A stretch of 23,430 bases of DNA from positions 1 through 23,430 of the IMG/VR virus record IMGVR_UViG_3300043773_000343; one strand, 5' to 3'. This document shows positions 5,702 to 13,189 of the stretch, in pieces. Every line of letters begins with the position of its first letter. Within the stretch, counting starts at the first letter, position 1. Under the pieces are notes generated by a model that saw nothing but the letters and a program-made list of their open reading frames with translations, was not told where the DNA came from and ran no database searches. Source of the DNA: a virus. Position numbers and translations under genes: made by a program.

Positions 5702-7678
5702 TTAACTGTATTTTAGTGATCCTCTTCCTGGTCTGTTTATTGGTGCTATTCCCTCTATTCCTTTTGGCTTCACATAAGGCACATTCCCCACTCTCTTATC
5801 ATTGTCAAGCCCTTTGTTAGGCAAAAATCTTCCTTTCTCTTGTTTCCTAAAGTATATCTGACGCTTCCATACATGATGGCAATAGGCCCCCCCGACGAAG
5901 CGGAAGATGTCGTAAGTTGACTGCCCTTCCGGTGCAAACTCACCATTGACTCCAGCATCACTCATTCTTTGTATATCCTCATACTTGAATACTGCCCCTG
6001 CCTTGCTCATACCTACCATCTCTATGCAAAAATCTCTGCTGTTAGCTGATAGATTTTGACTGTATGCATAGCGCAGCTTGTATAGTCCACTGTCACCCCA
6101 TTGACTTCTAGCTGACTCATCACCTTTAGCATAACTATCTAGTGATTGGCACTGCAGTACAAACTCTGATTCTGCATCTACATCTGTGACATCTTCCTCA
6201 CTGAGTAACTCCCACTCATCATTGATGTACTCAGCTTTTTCTTTTAGCTGTTCAATGAATACCTTGCCTTGCTCGTCAGTAAAATCTTGCTGTTCAGCAG
6301 AGCAGCACATCAAAGCTGCATCATCTTTTTTTTTTATAGAGCTGAGTACAGTAGCCGGATTGATAGGAGTAGATGATAAGTTATCAAATATGCTATTGAT
6401 TTGCTCAGGCGATAACATTGGGAAAGATGCCAAAGTAATAGCTTTAGCAGATGGTACTGTCAATACATTGGCTGTAGTCTGTACTATAATCTCAAGCAAG
6501 GATGCAATCTGAGCACCATTCAATGCTTGACTAGCTACATCTATAGGAGCTGCTGCAGTTTCTGCTGGTCCACTCACTGCTCCTGCCTCTTGAGCAATCT
6601 CAATGATGTCATTCTTTTCAATAATTACTTGTGATGGCACTCCATTGAATGCCAATATCTCCTCCACTGCAGTCGTTATGATGCGCTGAAATGGCTCAAT
6701 AACTTGCTTAGTGAATACATAAAGCGCAGCCTTTATCTCATCTGTATTAGAACCCAATCCATTGCCATCAGTTCTCACTCCCATGAGAAGAGGTGATGTC
6801 ACTCTATGCGCTACAATGATCTGTGATGTAGCCTCTTTGGAGAGGTACTCATACTGCTTGTCAGCATCAGTAATTGGAAAGGCTTGAATGTTGGGAGCTT
6901 CCTCCTTATTTTTAGTGAAAGTAATAAGAAACTTTCCAGCGTTGTGAGTTCCGGATAGATTCCTTTCAATTTCTCTACTGATCATTCTCTGAGCTTCAGG
7001 TGATGGCTCACCATTGGCAAAGTTGATGTGAAACGATGGAAAGAAACCATTGAGGATATTGTTCACATGGTACTCACTGATGTGCCTGGTTAGTTCAATC
7101 CAATCTTTACTACTGATGTAGTCGGGACGAGGATAGTACATTGATCCCACACTATGCAGATGGAAAAAAAGGACTTGTCTAGGTGATGGATCTTCGGGAT
7201 TGAAAAGAGGTACATATTCAGGCTTGTTCTTTTGCTTTCTGATGTCCATCCAGTCTCTGCTATACCACACTCCCACTACTTCATCCTCACTGTCACTCAT
7301 AGCCAATCTCACATTTTCATAGGGCAAATGATTGACCTTGACAATACGAGTATGGTCCATGCTATAGATGACCTCCCAATAAACTCCCCCCTGCAATTTT
7401 AAGTCTAAAGCTGTAGAGCCTAAAATACTATCAAGCTCAAGCTTTGCCATCTCCACCTGGCTTGCTGGATTCTCACTCTTGAAACCTTTACCGGCTATCA
7501 TGAATGAAATGCTATTCACTAGACTACCATGAACGGGTGAACTCTGATAGAGGTCTATCAAATAATTTGGCATTGCATTCCCATCACCCCATTCAACCCA
7601 TCCCTTTGTGGTCTCTTTCTCTACTTCCTCTACTTTGATGTATTTAGCAAATGCTAAATTAGTCAGATTATTGTCCAT
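5702..7678 (-). CDS. Portal protein fused to a C-terminal Cys-His (MuF-like?) domain
   Basis: The 658-residue product is the head vertex ring through which DNA passes. Residues 1-370 show the portal pattern: GWVEWGDGNAMPNYL, SPVHGSLVNS, LKLQGGVYWEVIYS, and a later helical stretch with RVTSPLLMGVRTDGNGL, which resembles the conserved portal core. Residues 370-445 are Ala-rich helices. From about 500 to 658 there is a second domain with SRDFCIEM, YEDIQRMSDAGVN and GGAYCHHVWKRQIYFRK. This end piece is common in Bacteroidota phages and is perhaps related to the MuF head-morphogenesis domain; that link is a guess. Between the two regions lies an A10 run in the coding strand (codons 449-451). Overlaps the upstream gene by 11 bp. 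Confidence 0.88.
   Translation of the reverse strand: MDNNLTNLAFAKYIKVEEVEKETTKGWVEWGDGNAMPNYLIDLYQSSPVHGSLVNSISFMIAGKGFKSENPASQVEMAKLELDSILGSTALDLKLQGGVYWEVIYSMDHTRIVKVNHLPYENVRLAMSDSEDEVVGVWYSRDWMDIRKQKNKPEYVPLFNPEDPSPRQVLFFHLHSVGSMYYPRPDYISSKDWIELTRHISEYHVNNILNGFFPSFHINFANGEPSPEAQRMISREIERNLSGTHNAGKFLITFTKNKEEAPNIQAFPITDADKQYEYLSKEATSQIIVAHRVTSPLLMGVRTDGNGLGSNTDEIKAALYVFTKQVIEPFQRIITTAVEEILAFNGVPSQVIIEKNDIIEIAQEAGAVSGPAETAAAPIDVASQALNGAQIASLLEIIVQTTANVLTVPSAKAITLASFPMLSPEQINSIFDNLSSTPINPATVLSSIKKKDDAALMCCSAEQQDFTDEQGKVFIEQLKEKAEYINDEWELLSEEDVTDVDAESEFVLQCQSLDSYAKGDESARSQWGDSGLYKLRYAYSQNLSANSRDFCIEMVGMSKAGAVFKYEDIQRMSDAGVNGEFAPEGQSTYDIFRFVGGAYCHHVWKRQIYFRKQEKGRFLPNKGLDNDKRVGNVPYVKPKGIEGIAPINRPGRGSLKYS
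6326..6335 (-). other. A10 slippery run inside the portal gene
   Basis: The coding strand reads ATA AAA AAA AAA GAT, giving ten adenines in a row and an in-frame A AAA AAA heptamer. It falls at codons 449-451, between the portal domain and the C-terminal domain. A -1 shift gives AGA then TGA; a +1 shift gives ATG ATG CAG CTT TGA. Either kind of slip would stop the protein at about 452-455 residues. Confidence 0.5.
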
Positions 7679-8072
7679 TGTATATGTAGTCTGATGGTGT
7701 TGTAAAGCTCGGTGTCTGATAGTAGGTCACTCCCCAAGTTGCCTCCATGAAACCTTCATCTATCAGTCCCAAAGATAGTGATGGATCTAAGTTAGTTCCA
7801 CTGTTTTGTGCATAAATACTATAGGCATATCTGCCTGGCTCAGTCAATAAGATACCGTTGTTTAGAGGATCATTGACATTAGTGTCAAATTCCAAGAGAC
7901 TAGCTCTCTCATTTTCACTCAGGACTTTTGGTATGAAAAAATACTCTTGCCCGGTATTGGCATGCACTAGCTTAACCAGGTAGTGAGTATAAGTAGCAGC
8001 CAAGATCAGCTCCCCCTCTTTCAAAGAGAGGTAAGCTGTCTGATTGGCTGTATTAGTTTCAACAAATAGCAT
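7668..8072 (-). CDS. Conserved phage structural protein, unknown (134 aa)
   Basis: This 134-residue, beta-rich protein has segments such as TYTHYLVKLVHANTGQEYFF and GILLTEPGRYAYSIYAQNSG, ending with EGFMEATWGVTYYQT. I have seen this pattern in short proteins encoded among the head and tail genes of Bacteroidota phages. It looks like a compact beta-sandwich, perhaps a neck, head-fibre or tail component. No membrane segment, signal or catalytic motif is visible. It lies between the tube-like protein and the portal and overlaps the portal start by 11 bp. The structural role rests on position; the exact job is unknown. Confidence 0.6.
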   Translation of the reverse strand: MLFVETNTANQTAYLSLKEGELILAATYTHYLVKLVHANTGQEYFFIPKVLSENERASLLEFDTNVNDPLNNGILLTEPGRYAYSIYAQNSGTNLDPSLSLGLIDEGFMEATWGVTYYQTPSFTTPSDYIYNGQ

Positions 8073-8080
8073 CTGCTATT

Positions 8081-8614
8081 TTAGAGAGTAGGTGCGTCTA
8101 TTGTACCATCAAAGTCACTCACGATAGAGTCAGCTAGGCGGTAAGCTTTTGCAGCTTCCTCTGCAGTGAATGTAATTTTGTACCCATTGACATCCCCCTT
8201 AGCAGTACCAGTCTCAGTTGACTCAGTAGCTACCTCTGCACCATCCTTATATCCCATCAACCAATAGTTGTCATTGTTGTCTTGTACGATGATGATGTGG
8301 CGACCTCTTGAAAAAGTGTCAATCTGTAATCTGCGAGCTGCAGTCAATTTAGTGAATTGAGCAGTTAAGGTCTGTGTGTAGAAAATAGTGTTATTCTCTT
8401 TTGATACAGTGGCAGCCTCCACAAAGTTACCGACATGAGGTTTCATGTTGTAGGTCTCCCAAGTTGCTGCTGGTAAAGCTGTTATTAATTGTGTTGTTGG
8501 ATCTATTGTAGCTGCATTGCTGATTGTTGCATAAGGACCAATCCAAAAGGCCTTAATACCACCAATCGTTGACTTACAATCTACTAAAAATCCCGCTGTT
8601 GCTAGACATGACAT
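8081..8614 (-). CDS. Structural protein, possible major tail tube protein (177 aa)
   Basis: The protein begins MSCLATAGFLVDCKSTIGGI, which resembles the start of structural proteins I associate with Bacteroidota phages. Residues 85-130 carry a pattern (RLQIDTFSRGRHIIIVQDNN, then YWLMGYKDGAEV) seen in the same family. A Gly/Thr-rich beta segment around GYKITFTAEEAAKAY follows. Length, beta content and lack of membrane segments would suit a tail tube subunit. The gene is just downstream of the capsid gene and its terminator, so some read-through or a hidden promoter must feed it. Tail tube is my best guess; a head decoration protein is the main alternative. Confidence 0.55.
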   Translation of the reverse strand: MSCLATAGFLVDCKSTIGGIKAFWIGPYATISNAATIDPTTQLITALPAATWETYNMKPHVGNFVEAATVSKENNTIFYTQTLTAQFTKLTAARRLQIDTFSRGRHIIIVQDNNDNYWLMGYKDGAEVATESTETGTAKGDVNGYKITFTAEEAAKAYRLADSIVSDFDGTIDAPTL

Positions 8615-8646
8615 GGCTTTATATTTTTTTATTAGTTAATATCTAT

Positions 8647-8673
8647 AAAAAAGGCGGAGCCAAATACCCCGCC
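8647..8673 (-). terminator. Intrinsic terminator after the major capsid gene
   Basis: On the - strand GGCGGGG pairs with CTCCGCC (seven pairs, one of them G-U) around a seven-base loop, and six T residues follow directly. It lies about 25 bp after the capsid stop codon and before the next gene. On the + strand the same hairpin is followed by CC and five T, so it could also work weakly in that direction. Confidence 0.75.
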
Positions 8674-8698
8674 CCTTTTTATGTTAGATTTGATAATC

Positions 8699-9655
8699 TT
8701 AGTAAGCTACAGCTACATCTGATGTGAAACCAACCTGAGTACCAAAACGGTATCTCATAGCCATGCGGACATTATCAGAGGCATCAGTCAAGCTCATATC
8801 TACTACCTTAACTTCGTTCTGATCAGATACCAAGTCAGTACCTACAAACAAGTTCTCAGGCTGAGCAAACAACAAACAATCGTTAGGGAAGCCAGGACAT
8901 ACATAAATCTCATATCCATAAACTTGTCTCAAGATGCTGTTGTCAGCAGGTTGCAATGGACCACCGGTACCAGCTGCCATACAAGCTTGCATGTAAACCT
9001 GGAAGGTCTTGCGACTCATGTAGCACTTAGTGTTAGGAGATCCCATGATACCGGCAGGAATTGCTGCTACAGTAGCGTCAATAGCGGTCATGATTGCAGT
9101 AGTACCACCGGCACCTGCAGGAGTCAAAGCAGAAGCAATGTTGTAGCTCGGAGATGTAGTGAATGCATCTTGTAGCTTTTTCATCAAGCCATCAAAAGAA
9201 GTGTATCCACTAGATCCACCGATAGCTCCGGAGAAATTACCTTGCCATAAGTTGAACTCAATCTGCTCAGAGACTTTGCCAGCTAAGTAAGTCAATAAAA
9301 AGTCAGCAAAGTTAGCAGGGATAACATCGTTGATGAAACCTCTACCGGTCTGCATAGCTTCCCAGTCACGAGCAAAATCAGCTTTACATACTTCGATGTT
9401 AGTCATCAAGTCAGTCACTTGCAATACAGCCTCTGACAAAGTCAAGGTAGATGTGCTATTGTCAAAATTACAGCTTGCAGCCTTTACTAGATTTGCGCTT
9501 GCTAATTTCTTCAATACAGCTTTGAACTTTACATTTTCTTTGACCGTTACATAGCGGTTAGCGATGGTGTCTCCAGTCAAAAGAGCAGCACTGATGTAGG
9601 GTAAAGCTAATTCCCCAGCATAAGAGCTTGCAGAGATGGTTAAATTACTTGCCAT
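8699..9655 (-). CDS. Major capsid protein (HK97-like)
   Basis: The 318-residue protein forms the shell of the head. It begins MASNLTISASSYAGELALPY and ends with VRMAMRYRFGTQVGFTSDVAVAY, a beta end segment I know from major capsid proteins of Bacteroidota phages. The middle carries an Ala/Gly-rich stretch and the surface-type helix ADFARDWEAMQTGRGF. Size and context fit: scaffold-like protein and protease upstream, portal downstream. An A-rich leader (taataaaagaaaaaa) stands directly before the ATG, as expected for strongly translated genes in this phylum. The gene is followed by an intrinsic terminator. No covalent cross-link residues can be assigned by eye. Confidence 0.88.
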   Translation of the reverse strand: MASNLTISASSYAGELALPYISAALLTGDTIANRYVTVKENVKFKAVLKKLASANLVKAASCNFDNSTSTLTLSEAVLQVTDLMTNIEVCKADFARDWEAMQTGRGFINDVIPANFADFLLTYLAGKVSEQIEFNLWQGNFSGAIGGSSGYTSFDGLMKKLQDAFTTSPSYNIASALTPAGAGGTTAIMTAIDATVAAIPAGIMGSPNTKCYMSRKTFQVYMQACMAAGTGGPLQPADNSILRQVYGYEIYVCPGFPNDCLLFAQPENLFVGTDLVSDQNEVKVVDMSLTDASDNVRMAMRYRFGTQVGFTSDVAVAY

Positions 9656-9674
9656 TTTTTTCTTTTATTAAAAA

Positions 9675-10331
9675 TTATTTATTTGCGATTATTGCCTTGA
9701 TTCTGTCAGCAGCATTTGTGTACTGAACCATAGGCTTGATTTCTTTCTTAACTGCTGTCTGCTTAACAGATACAGCGGCAGCTTGAGTTGATAGAGCAGT
9801 ATAAGCAGCTTTCACAGTGTCAAGCTCCTTGCTTACCTCAGCCATCTCAATCTCTTTAGAGCTTACGATTTTTTCAAACTCAGCTTTCAAGTTATTGAAC
9901 TGCTCAGTGAGTGCTGTCAATGCATCATCTACATACTGCTTAGTAAGTACCTCAGCTTGTTCTGCTTGCTCAGCTTCTACTGTTACCTCTACTTCTACTT
10001 CATCCTCAGCTTTAGGAGTAATAGCTGATACCTTGCCCTCAAGTACTGATAGGACAGTGCCATCGGCCACAATATAGTCACCGTCAGCAACAGCCACAGG
10101 ATTGCCATCAACATCCTTAGTGTAAATTTCAACCCCAAGATCCCAGCTTTCAGCCGGTGTGAAAACGATAGTGCCATCCTCTAGTGCTGTTTCAACCATG
10201 AATTTAAGAGCCTCAGCGGTCTCCTCTTTTGTTACCTCAGCAGTTTCATCTACTGATAACTTGATACCATGAGCAGAAAGCTTTTCTTGAGCCTTTGCCA
10301 TGATTTGATAAATGCGGTCTTTTACTTCCAT
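9675..10331 (-). CDS. Putative scaffolding or prohead core protein (218 aa)
   Basis: This acidic protein lies between the prohead protease and the capsid gene, where scaffolds usually sit. Residues 1-30 are helical. A beta-rich middle follows (DGNPVAVADGDYIVADGTVL, then LEGKVSAI), then a strongly acidic Glu/Val/Ala stretch (about residues 112-130). A long coiled region comes next (about residues 130-190), and the end is basic and helical (NAADRIKAIIANK), the part that in scaffolds binds the shell. The start chosen is ATG 10331; a TTG two codons earlier is less likely. It is probably processed by the XkdF-like protease. A structural decoration role is possible. Confidence 0.65.
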   Translation of the reverse strand: MEVKDRIYQIMAKAQEKLSAHGIKLSVDETAEVTKEETAEALKFMVETALEDGTIVFTPAESWDLGVEIYTKDVDGNPVAVADGDYIVADGTVLSVLEGKVSAITPKAEDEVEVEVTVEAEQAEQAEVLTKQYVDDALTALTEQFNNLKAEFEKIVSSKEIEMAEVSKELDTVKAAYTALSTQAAAVSVKQTAVKKEIKPMVQYTNAADRIKAIIANK

Positions 10332-10349
10332 AATCAATAGTATATTTTC

Positions 10350-10574
10350 TTATTTCCTTTTTTCAAATATCTTCTCTATCACTGACAAGCCTAGTCCACC
10401 TCCTGCTATTAAGCACAGTGCATCATACATAAATTCAGGACAGATTTTGTCCTTATCTGTAACAGTTGCAATAAATGCAAGACTTATGACAGTGGCAGTA
10501 CAGATAAGAGCTGCAAATCTTTTGGAGCTCATTGGATCATCTGCACTGATTAGCTTTTTCATCAGTTCTCTCAT
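10350..10574 (-). CDS. Small two-TM membrane protein, holin-like (74 aa)
   Basis: The protein starts with a short amphipathic basic stretch and an SADDPMSSKRF segment. Two hydrophobic segments follow: about residues 20-38 (FAALICTATVISLAFIATV) and 50-66 (YDALCLIAGGGLGLSVIEK), with a KDK turn between them and a basic tail (KIFEKRK). The hairpin topology and size fit a class II holin. I recall similar proteins in Bacteroidota phages placed, as here, between head genes instead of next to the endolysin. Its ATG overlaps the protease stop (ATGA). It could be a second holin or antiholin, or a membrane protein for head assembly. Confidence 0.6.
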   Translation of the reverse strand: MRELMKKLISADDPMSSKRFAALICTATVISLAFIATVTDKDKICPEFMYDALCLIAGGGLGLSVIEKIFEKRK

Positions 10575-11200
10575 GGGTGCTCAAGTATGTTCAACTCTTC
10601 AATCATCTCATCTAAGATTCTTTCTACCTCATACTCCTCCATCATCTTCTCCTCATTCTCTAGGAAATACCCCTCTAATGACCATCCCTTAAACACTCCA
10701 TTCTTGACATCTTGCCACAATCCATCATCTTCCACATGGCCACCAATATACCAGGTACCGGGAGGAGTAGTGAAACCCAATGCTGCTGACTTATCTTTAG
10801 TGGCATCTGTCTGTATCCATGTCTCTACAATGTTCACCCCTTGCACCGGTACAGCATGTTCTAAGTTAGTATATTGGTGCATGGAATTTCTCATATACTT
10901 CTGAGCTATTGTCTTAATGGTCTCAGCTTTATAGGTAGCCATCCACTCCTCTTTAGTCTTGTCATTGTAGCGGTAGATAAGTTGGTCTGGTATCATTACG
11001 GGACCATACAACATGCGCTGCTCACCACTCTCCACTGCTGCGAACTTTAGTTCCTCTACTTTCTCTTGAGCTGAGAGTGCTATCCAGTTCACCATGATGG
11101 CAGGATTCTCTACCAATGACATGCAATAGACTCCAGTCTTTTGGTCATCCTCATTGATTACATACTCAATGATCTTCATTTTCTTTTTAGTATCTTCCAT
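10571..11200 (-). CDS. Prohead protease, XkdF-like (Peptidase S78 type)
   Basis: The 209-residue protein shows the pattern of XkdF-like prohead serine proteases. It has SLVENPAIMVNW (residues 28-39) and MLYGPVMIPDQLIYR (63-77). A conserved histidine follows in NLEHAVPVQGVNIVETW (His115), and the serine lies in FKGWSLEGYF (Ser174). His115 and Ser174 are the likely catalytic pair. It matures the prohead by cleaving scaffold and capsid proteins. The tail (residues 180-209) is very acidic and helical. A strong Shine-Dalgarno site lies eight bases before the ATG. The gene is followed by the small membrane protein (ATGA overlap) and the scaffold-like gene, the usual protease-scaffold-capsid order. 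Confidence 0.85.
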   Translation of the reverse strand: MEDTKKKMKIIEYVINEDDQKTGVYCMSLVENPAIMVNWIALSAQEKVEELKFAAVESGEQRMLYGPVMIPDQLIYRYNDKTKEEWMATYKAETIKTIAQKYMRNSMHQYTNLEHAVPVQGVNIVETWIQTDATKDKSAALGFTTPPGTWYIGGHVEDDGLWQDVKNGVFKGWSLEGYFLENEEKMMEEYEVERILDEMIEELNILEHP

Positions 11201-11204
11201 AGTG

Positions 11205-12995
11205 TTATCCTCCTCCTAGTATAGATGCGGTGTTTTTTATTTTGAACTCAGCTTGCTGTGCATTGCTAACTTGCCCTGCTAGTACATAGGTCTGCAATGG
11301 TGCAGCATTGACATTGCCCTGCAAGAAAGAAAGATTGAGAGCTGATGGTGATTGTGATGTAGGTGCTGACATTGCTCCTCCGCCTGATGGGGATGGCATT
11401 GTTGGTGTATCAAGTCCTCCACCTCCACCTCCTCCACCTGGATTGAATTGTGAAGCTGCAATCTTAGCAATACTAGCAGCTCCTGCTGCTCCAATAGCCA
11501 CAGCATTAGCAACTTTGAGAGCCATACCAAAAGGCTCTGGTACAGTGCTCACTGCATTCAATGCATTCTGTACCCCCATGATTGTGCTGATAGTTGTCTG
11601 AGTGATACTTAGTGCCTTGCTTATTTTGAAAGCTTTCTCAGCACTAATCAGTCCACTTGTAGTCATGGCATCTGTCAAGCTTTGTGCTGCATTCAGATAT
11701 TGTACAGCTATCTCTAATTTTGATTGCTGTACCTTTCTCTCTAGTTCAATCTGCTTTTGACTAGCTTCATCTGCTCTTTGTAATTGCTGACTGACAAATA
11801 CCTTATCATATCCATCAAGTAGCTCATAAGCAGTCTTAGCAATCTCAGTTTTTTCTATAGCTCTCTCCCTCTCTTGATCAGTCAAGTCTTGACCTAGCTT
11901 ACTCATCTGCTCAGTCTGCTCAAGAGCCATTTGATAATCTTCGGCATCTTGATTAGCATTGAAATCTGACAGTGCTTTTCTCCTATCTATTTTCTCTTTC
12001 TGTGCTTTTTCCTCTTTATCCTTATTTTCTTTAGCTTTAGCTTCATCTTCTTTAGCATAAGCCTCATCAATCTTTCTCCTTTTCTCTCTGTAAACTTCAT
12101 TCAATTTTTGGATGTCCTCAGCACTTGCTCCCAATATACCTAATTGTCTTAAAGCTTCATTGTATTCATCTTGAATAAGCTTATAGGTCTTTTGTCTTTC
12201 GGTCAATCCTATAAGACTATACTGCTTATCTAGCTCTACTCTTTTTGCACTTAACGCATTCAATCTTTCCTGCGTCAGTTTTTCCATCTCAACCCTTAGA
12301 TCATTGTATTTCTGTTGAGATTCTGCCTCTTTTGCTTTCCATGTATCACTCAGAGCTATCTTTTGATCATGTGACTCCTTAGCTACTTTCAGGATAGCTG
12401 CATGATACAACATCTCTCTGTTAAGTTCCTCCATGCGAATTTTATAGATTTGCTCTGCTGAGCCATTCGCCTGGATGATTCTTAATTCATTGTCTTTTTT
12501 ATAGTTCGCTAGATCTCTTTGCCTCTGTTCTTCAATTCTTTTGATCCTATCCTGCTCTTGATCATTGAAATAATTGATAGCAGCGACTGCTCCAGCAATG
12601 GCTCCAGCTATCCAAAAAATTGGATTTGACAACAATGATCTACCTAAACTTGCTAGGCCATCACCTATGCTAGATAAGCCATCTTTGAATGACTTAAAAT
12701 CAACAGCTTTGACATTTCCTGCCATCCGTTTCATTGAGTCTCCAAAACCTTCAAGATCTAAGCTCATGAGTTGTCCCTGAGCTATACCTAAATTGTTTCC
12801 AAAAGATTCAATAGCAGGACCAGCATTTGAGTTGACTGCTTCCTTTACATCTTTCATCCTATCCCTAAGCTCTCCAGCTTTTTGGGATAACTTGACAAAC
12901 TCATCAGAGCCTGCACTTAGTCCGACCATGCGGTCCTGGACTTGTTTCAGCTCGTTCTTTATTCCTCTTAAACCGGATACTATTTCATCAGCCAT
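11205..12995 (-). CDS. Tail tape measure protein (596 aa)
   Basis: This long, helical protein sets the tail length and fills the tube before DNA release. Residues 1-60 contain heptad-rich helices (GIKNELKQVQDRM). A hydrophobic segment lies near residues 121-143 (LLSNPIFWIAGAIAGAVAAI), and a long charged coiled coil covers about residues 145-430. An Ala-rich hydrophobic region follows near residues 500-540 (ANAVAIGAAGAASIAKIAAS). The end is a Gly-rich linker with eight glycines and a low-complexity Pro/Ser tail. At about 1.5 Angstrom per residue the tail would be near 90 nm, an estimate from the general rule only. The gene overlaps the small membrane protein upstream by 16 bp. Tape measures are usually upstream of the tail-tip genes; here they are downstream. 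Confidence 0.85.
   Translation of the reverse strand: MADEIVSGLRGIKNELKQVQDRMVGLSAGSDEFVKLSQKAGELRDRMKDVKEAVNSNAGPAIESFGNNLGIAQGQLMSLDLEGFGDSMKRMAGNVKAVDFKSFKDGLSSIGDGLASLGRSLLSNPIFWIAGAIAGAVAAINYFNDQEQDRIKRIEEQRQRDLANYKKDNELRIIQANGSAEQIYKIRMEELNREMLYHAAILKVAKESHDQKIALSDTWKAKEAESQQKYNDLRVEMEKLTQERLNALSAKRVELDKQYSLIGLTERQKTYKLIQDEYNEALRQLGILGASAEDIQKLNEVYREKRRKIDEAYAKEDEAKAKENKDKEEKAQKEKIDRRKALSDFNANQDAEDYQMALEQTEQMSKLGQDLTDQERERAIEKTEIAKTAYELLDGYDKVFVSQQLQRADEASQKQIELERKVQQSKLEIAVQYLNAAQSLTDAMTTSGLISAEKAFKISKALSITQTTISTIMGVQNALNAVSTVPEPFGMALKVANAVAIGAAGAASIAKIAASQFNPGGGGGGGGLDTPTMPSPSGGGAMSAPTSQSPSALNLSFLQGNVNAAPLQTYVLAGQVSNAQQAEFKIKNTASILGGG
11209..11217 (-). promoter_or_regulatory. Shine-Dalgarno site of the prohead protease gene
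   Basis: AGGAGGAGG on the - strand ends eight bases before the protease ATG at 11200. It also encodes the last glycines of the tape measure protein, so part of the match may be due to Gly codons. It supports the ATG at 11200. Confidence 0.5.
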
Positions 12996-13189
12996 ATTAT
13001 TGCACTTAGTATTGTACTTATTAGTATAATCACGATTGAATAGTTGATGAACTTAGTGATGTACCTGCTCATCTTATTCTTGTACTTACCTTTGGCGATA
13101 CTACCCACCTCAGATTCCGTTGGTAGTTTCTGTTGTAGTAGTGCCAATGCCTCTGCTATGTGTGCAGGGTCTATCTTCTCTATTGTCAT
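12980..13189 (-). CDS. Small protein with C-terminal membrane anchor (69 aa)
   Basis: I chose ATG 13189, which overlaps the stop of the large tail gene (ATGA); a longer frame up to 13228 exists but lies wholly inside that gene. The protein has a helical, charged N-terminal part (residues 1-45: ALALLQQKLPTESEVG, then a basic GKYKNKMSRYITKF) and a single membrane segment at residues 49-67 (SIVIILISTILSAIIWL). A membrane-anchored protein between a tail-tip gene and the tape measure is odd. It might help tail assembly at the membrane, act in exclusion or lysis, or be a virion component. No family recognised. Confidence 0.6.
   Translation of the reverse strand: MTIEKIDPAHIAEALALLQQKLPTESEVGSIAKGKYKNKMSRYITKFINYSIVIILISTILSAIIWLMK

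Noticed and set aside
11405-11440. Repeat of CCT/CCA triplets
   Set aside because: Encodes the Gly-rich linker of the tape measure protein; ordinary low complexity.
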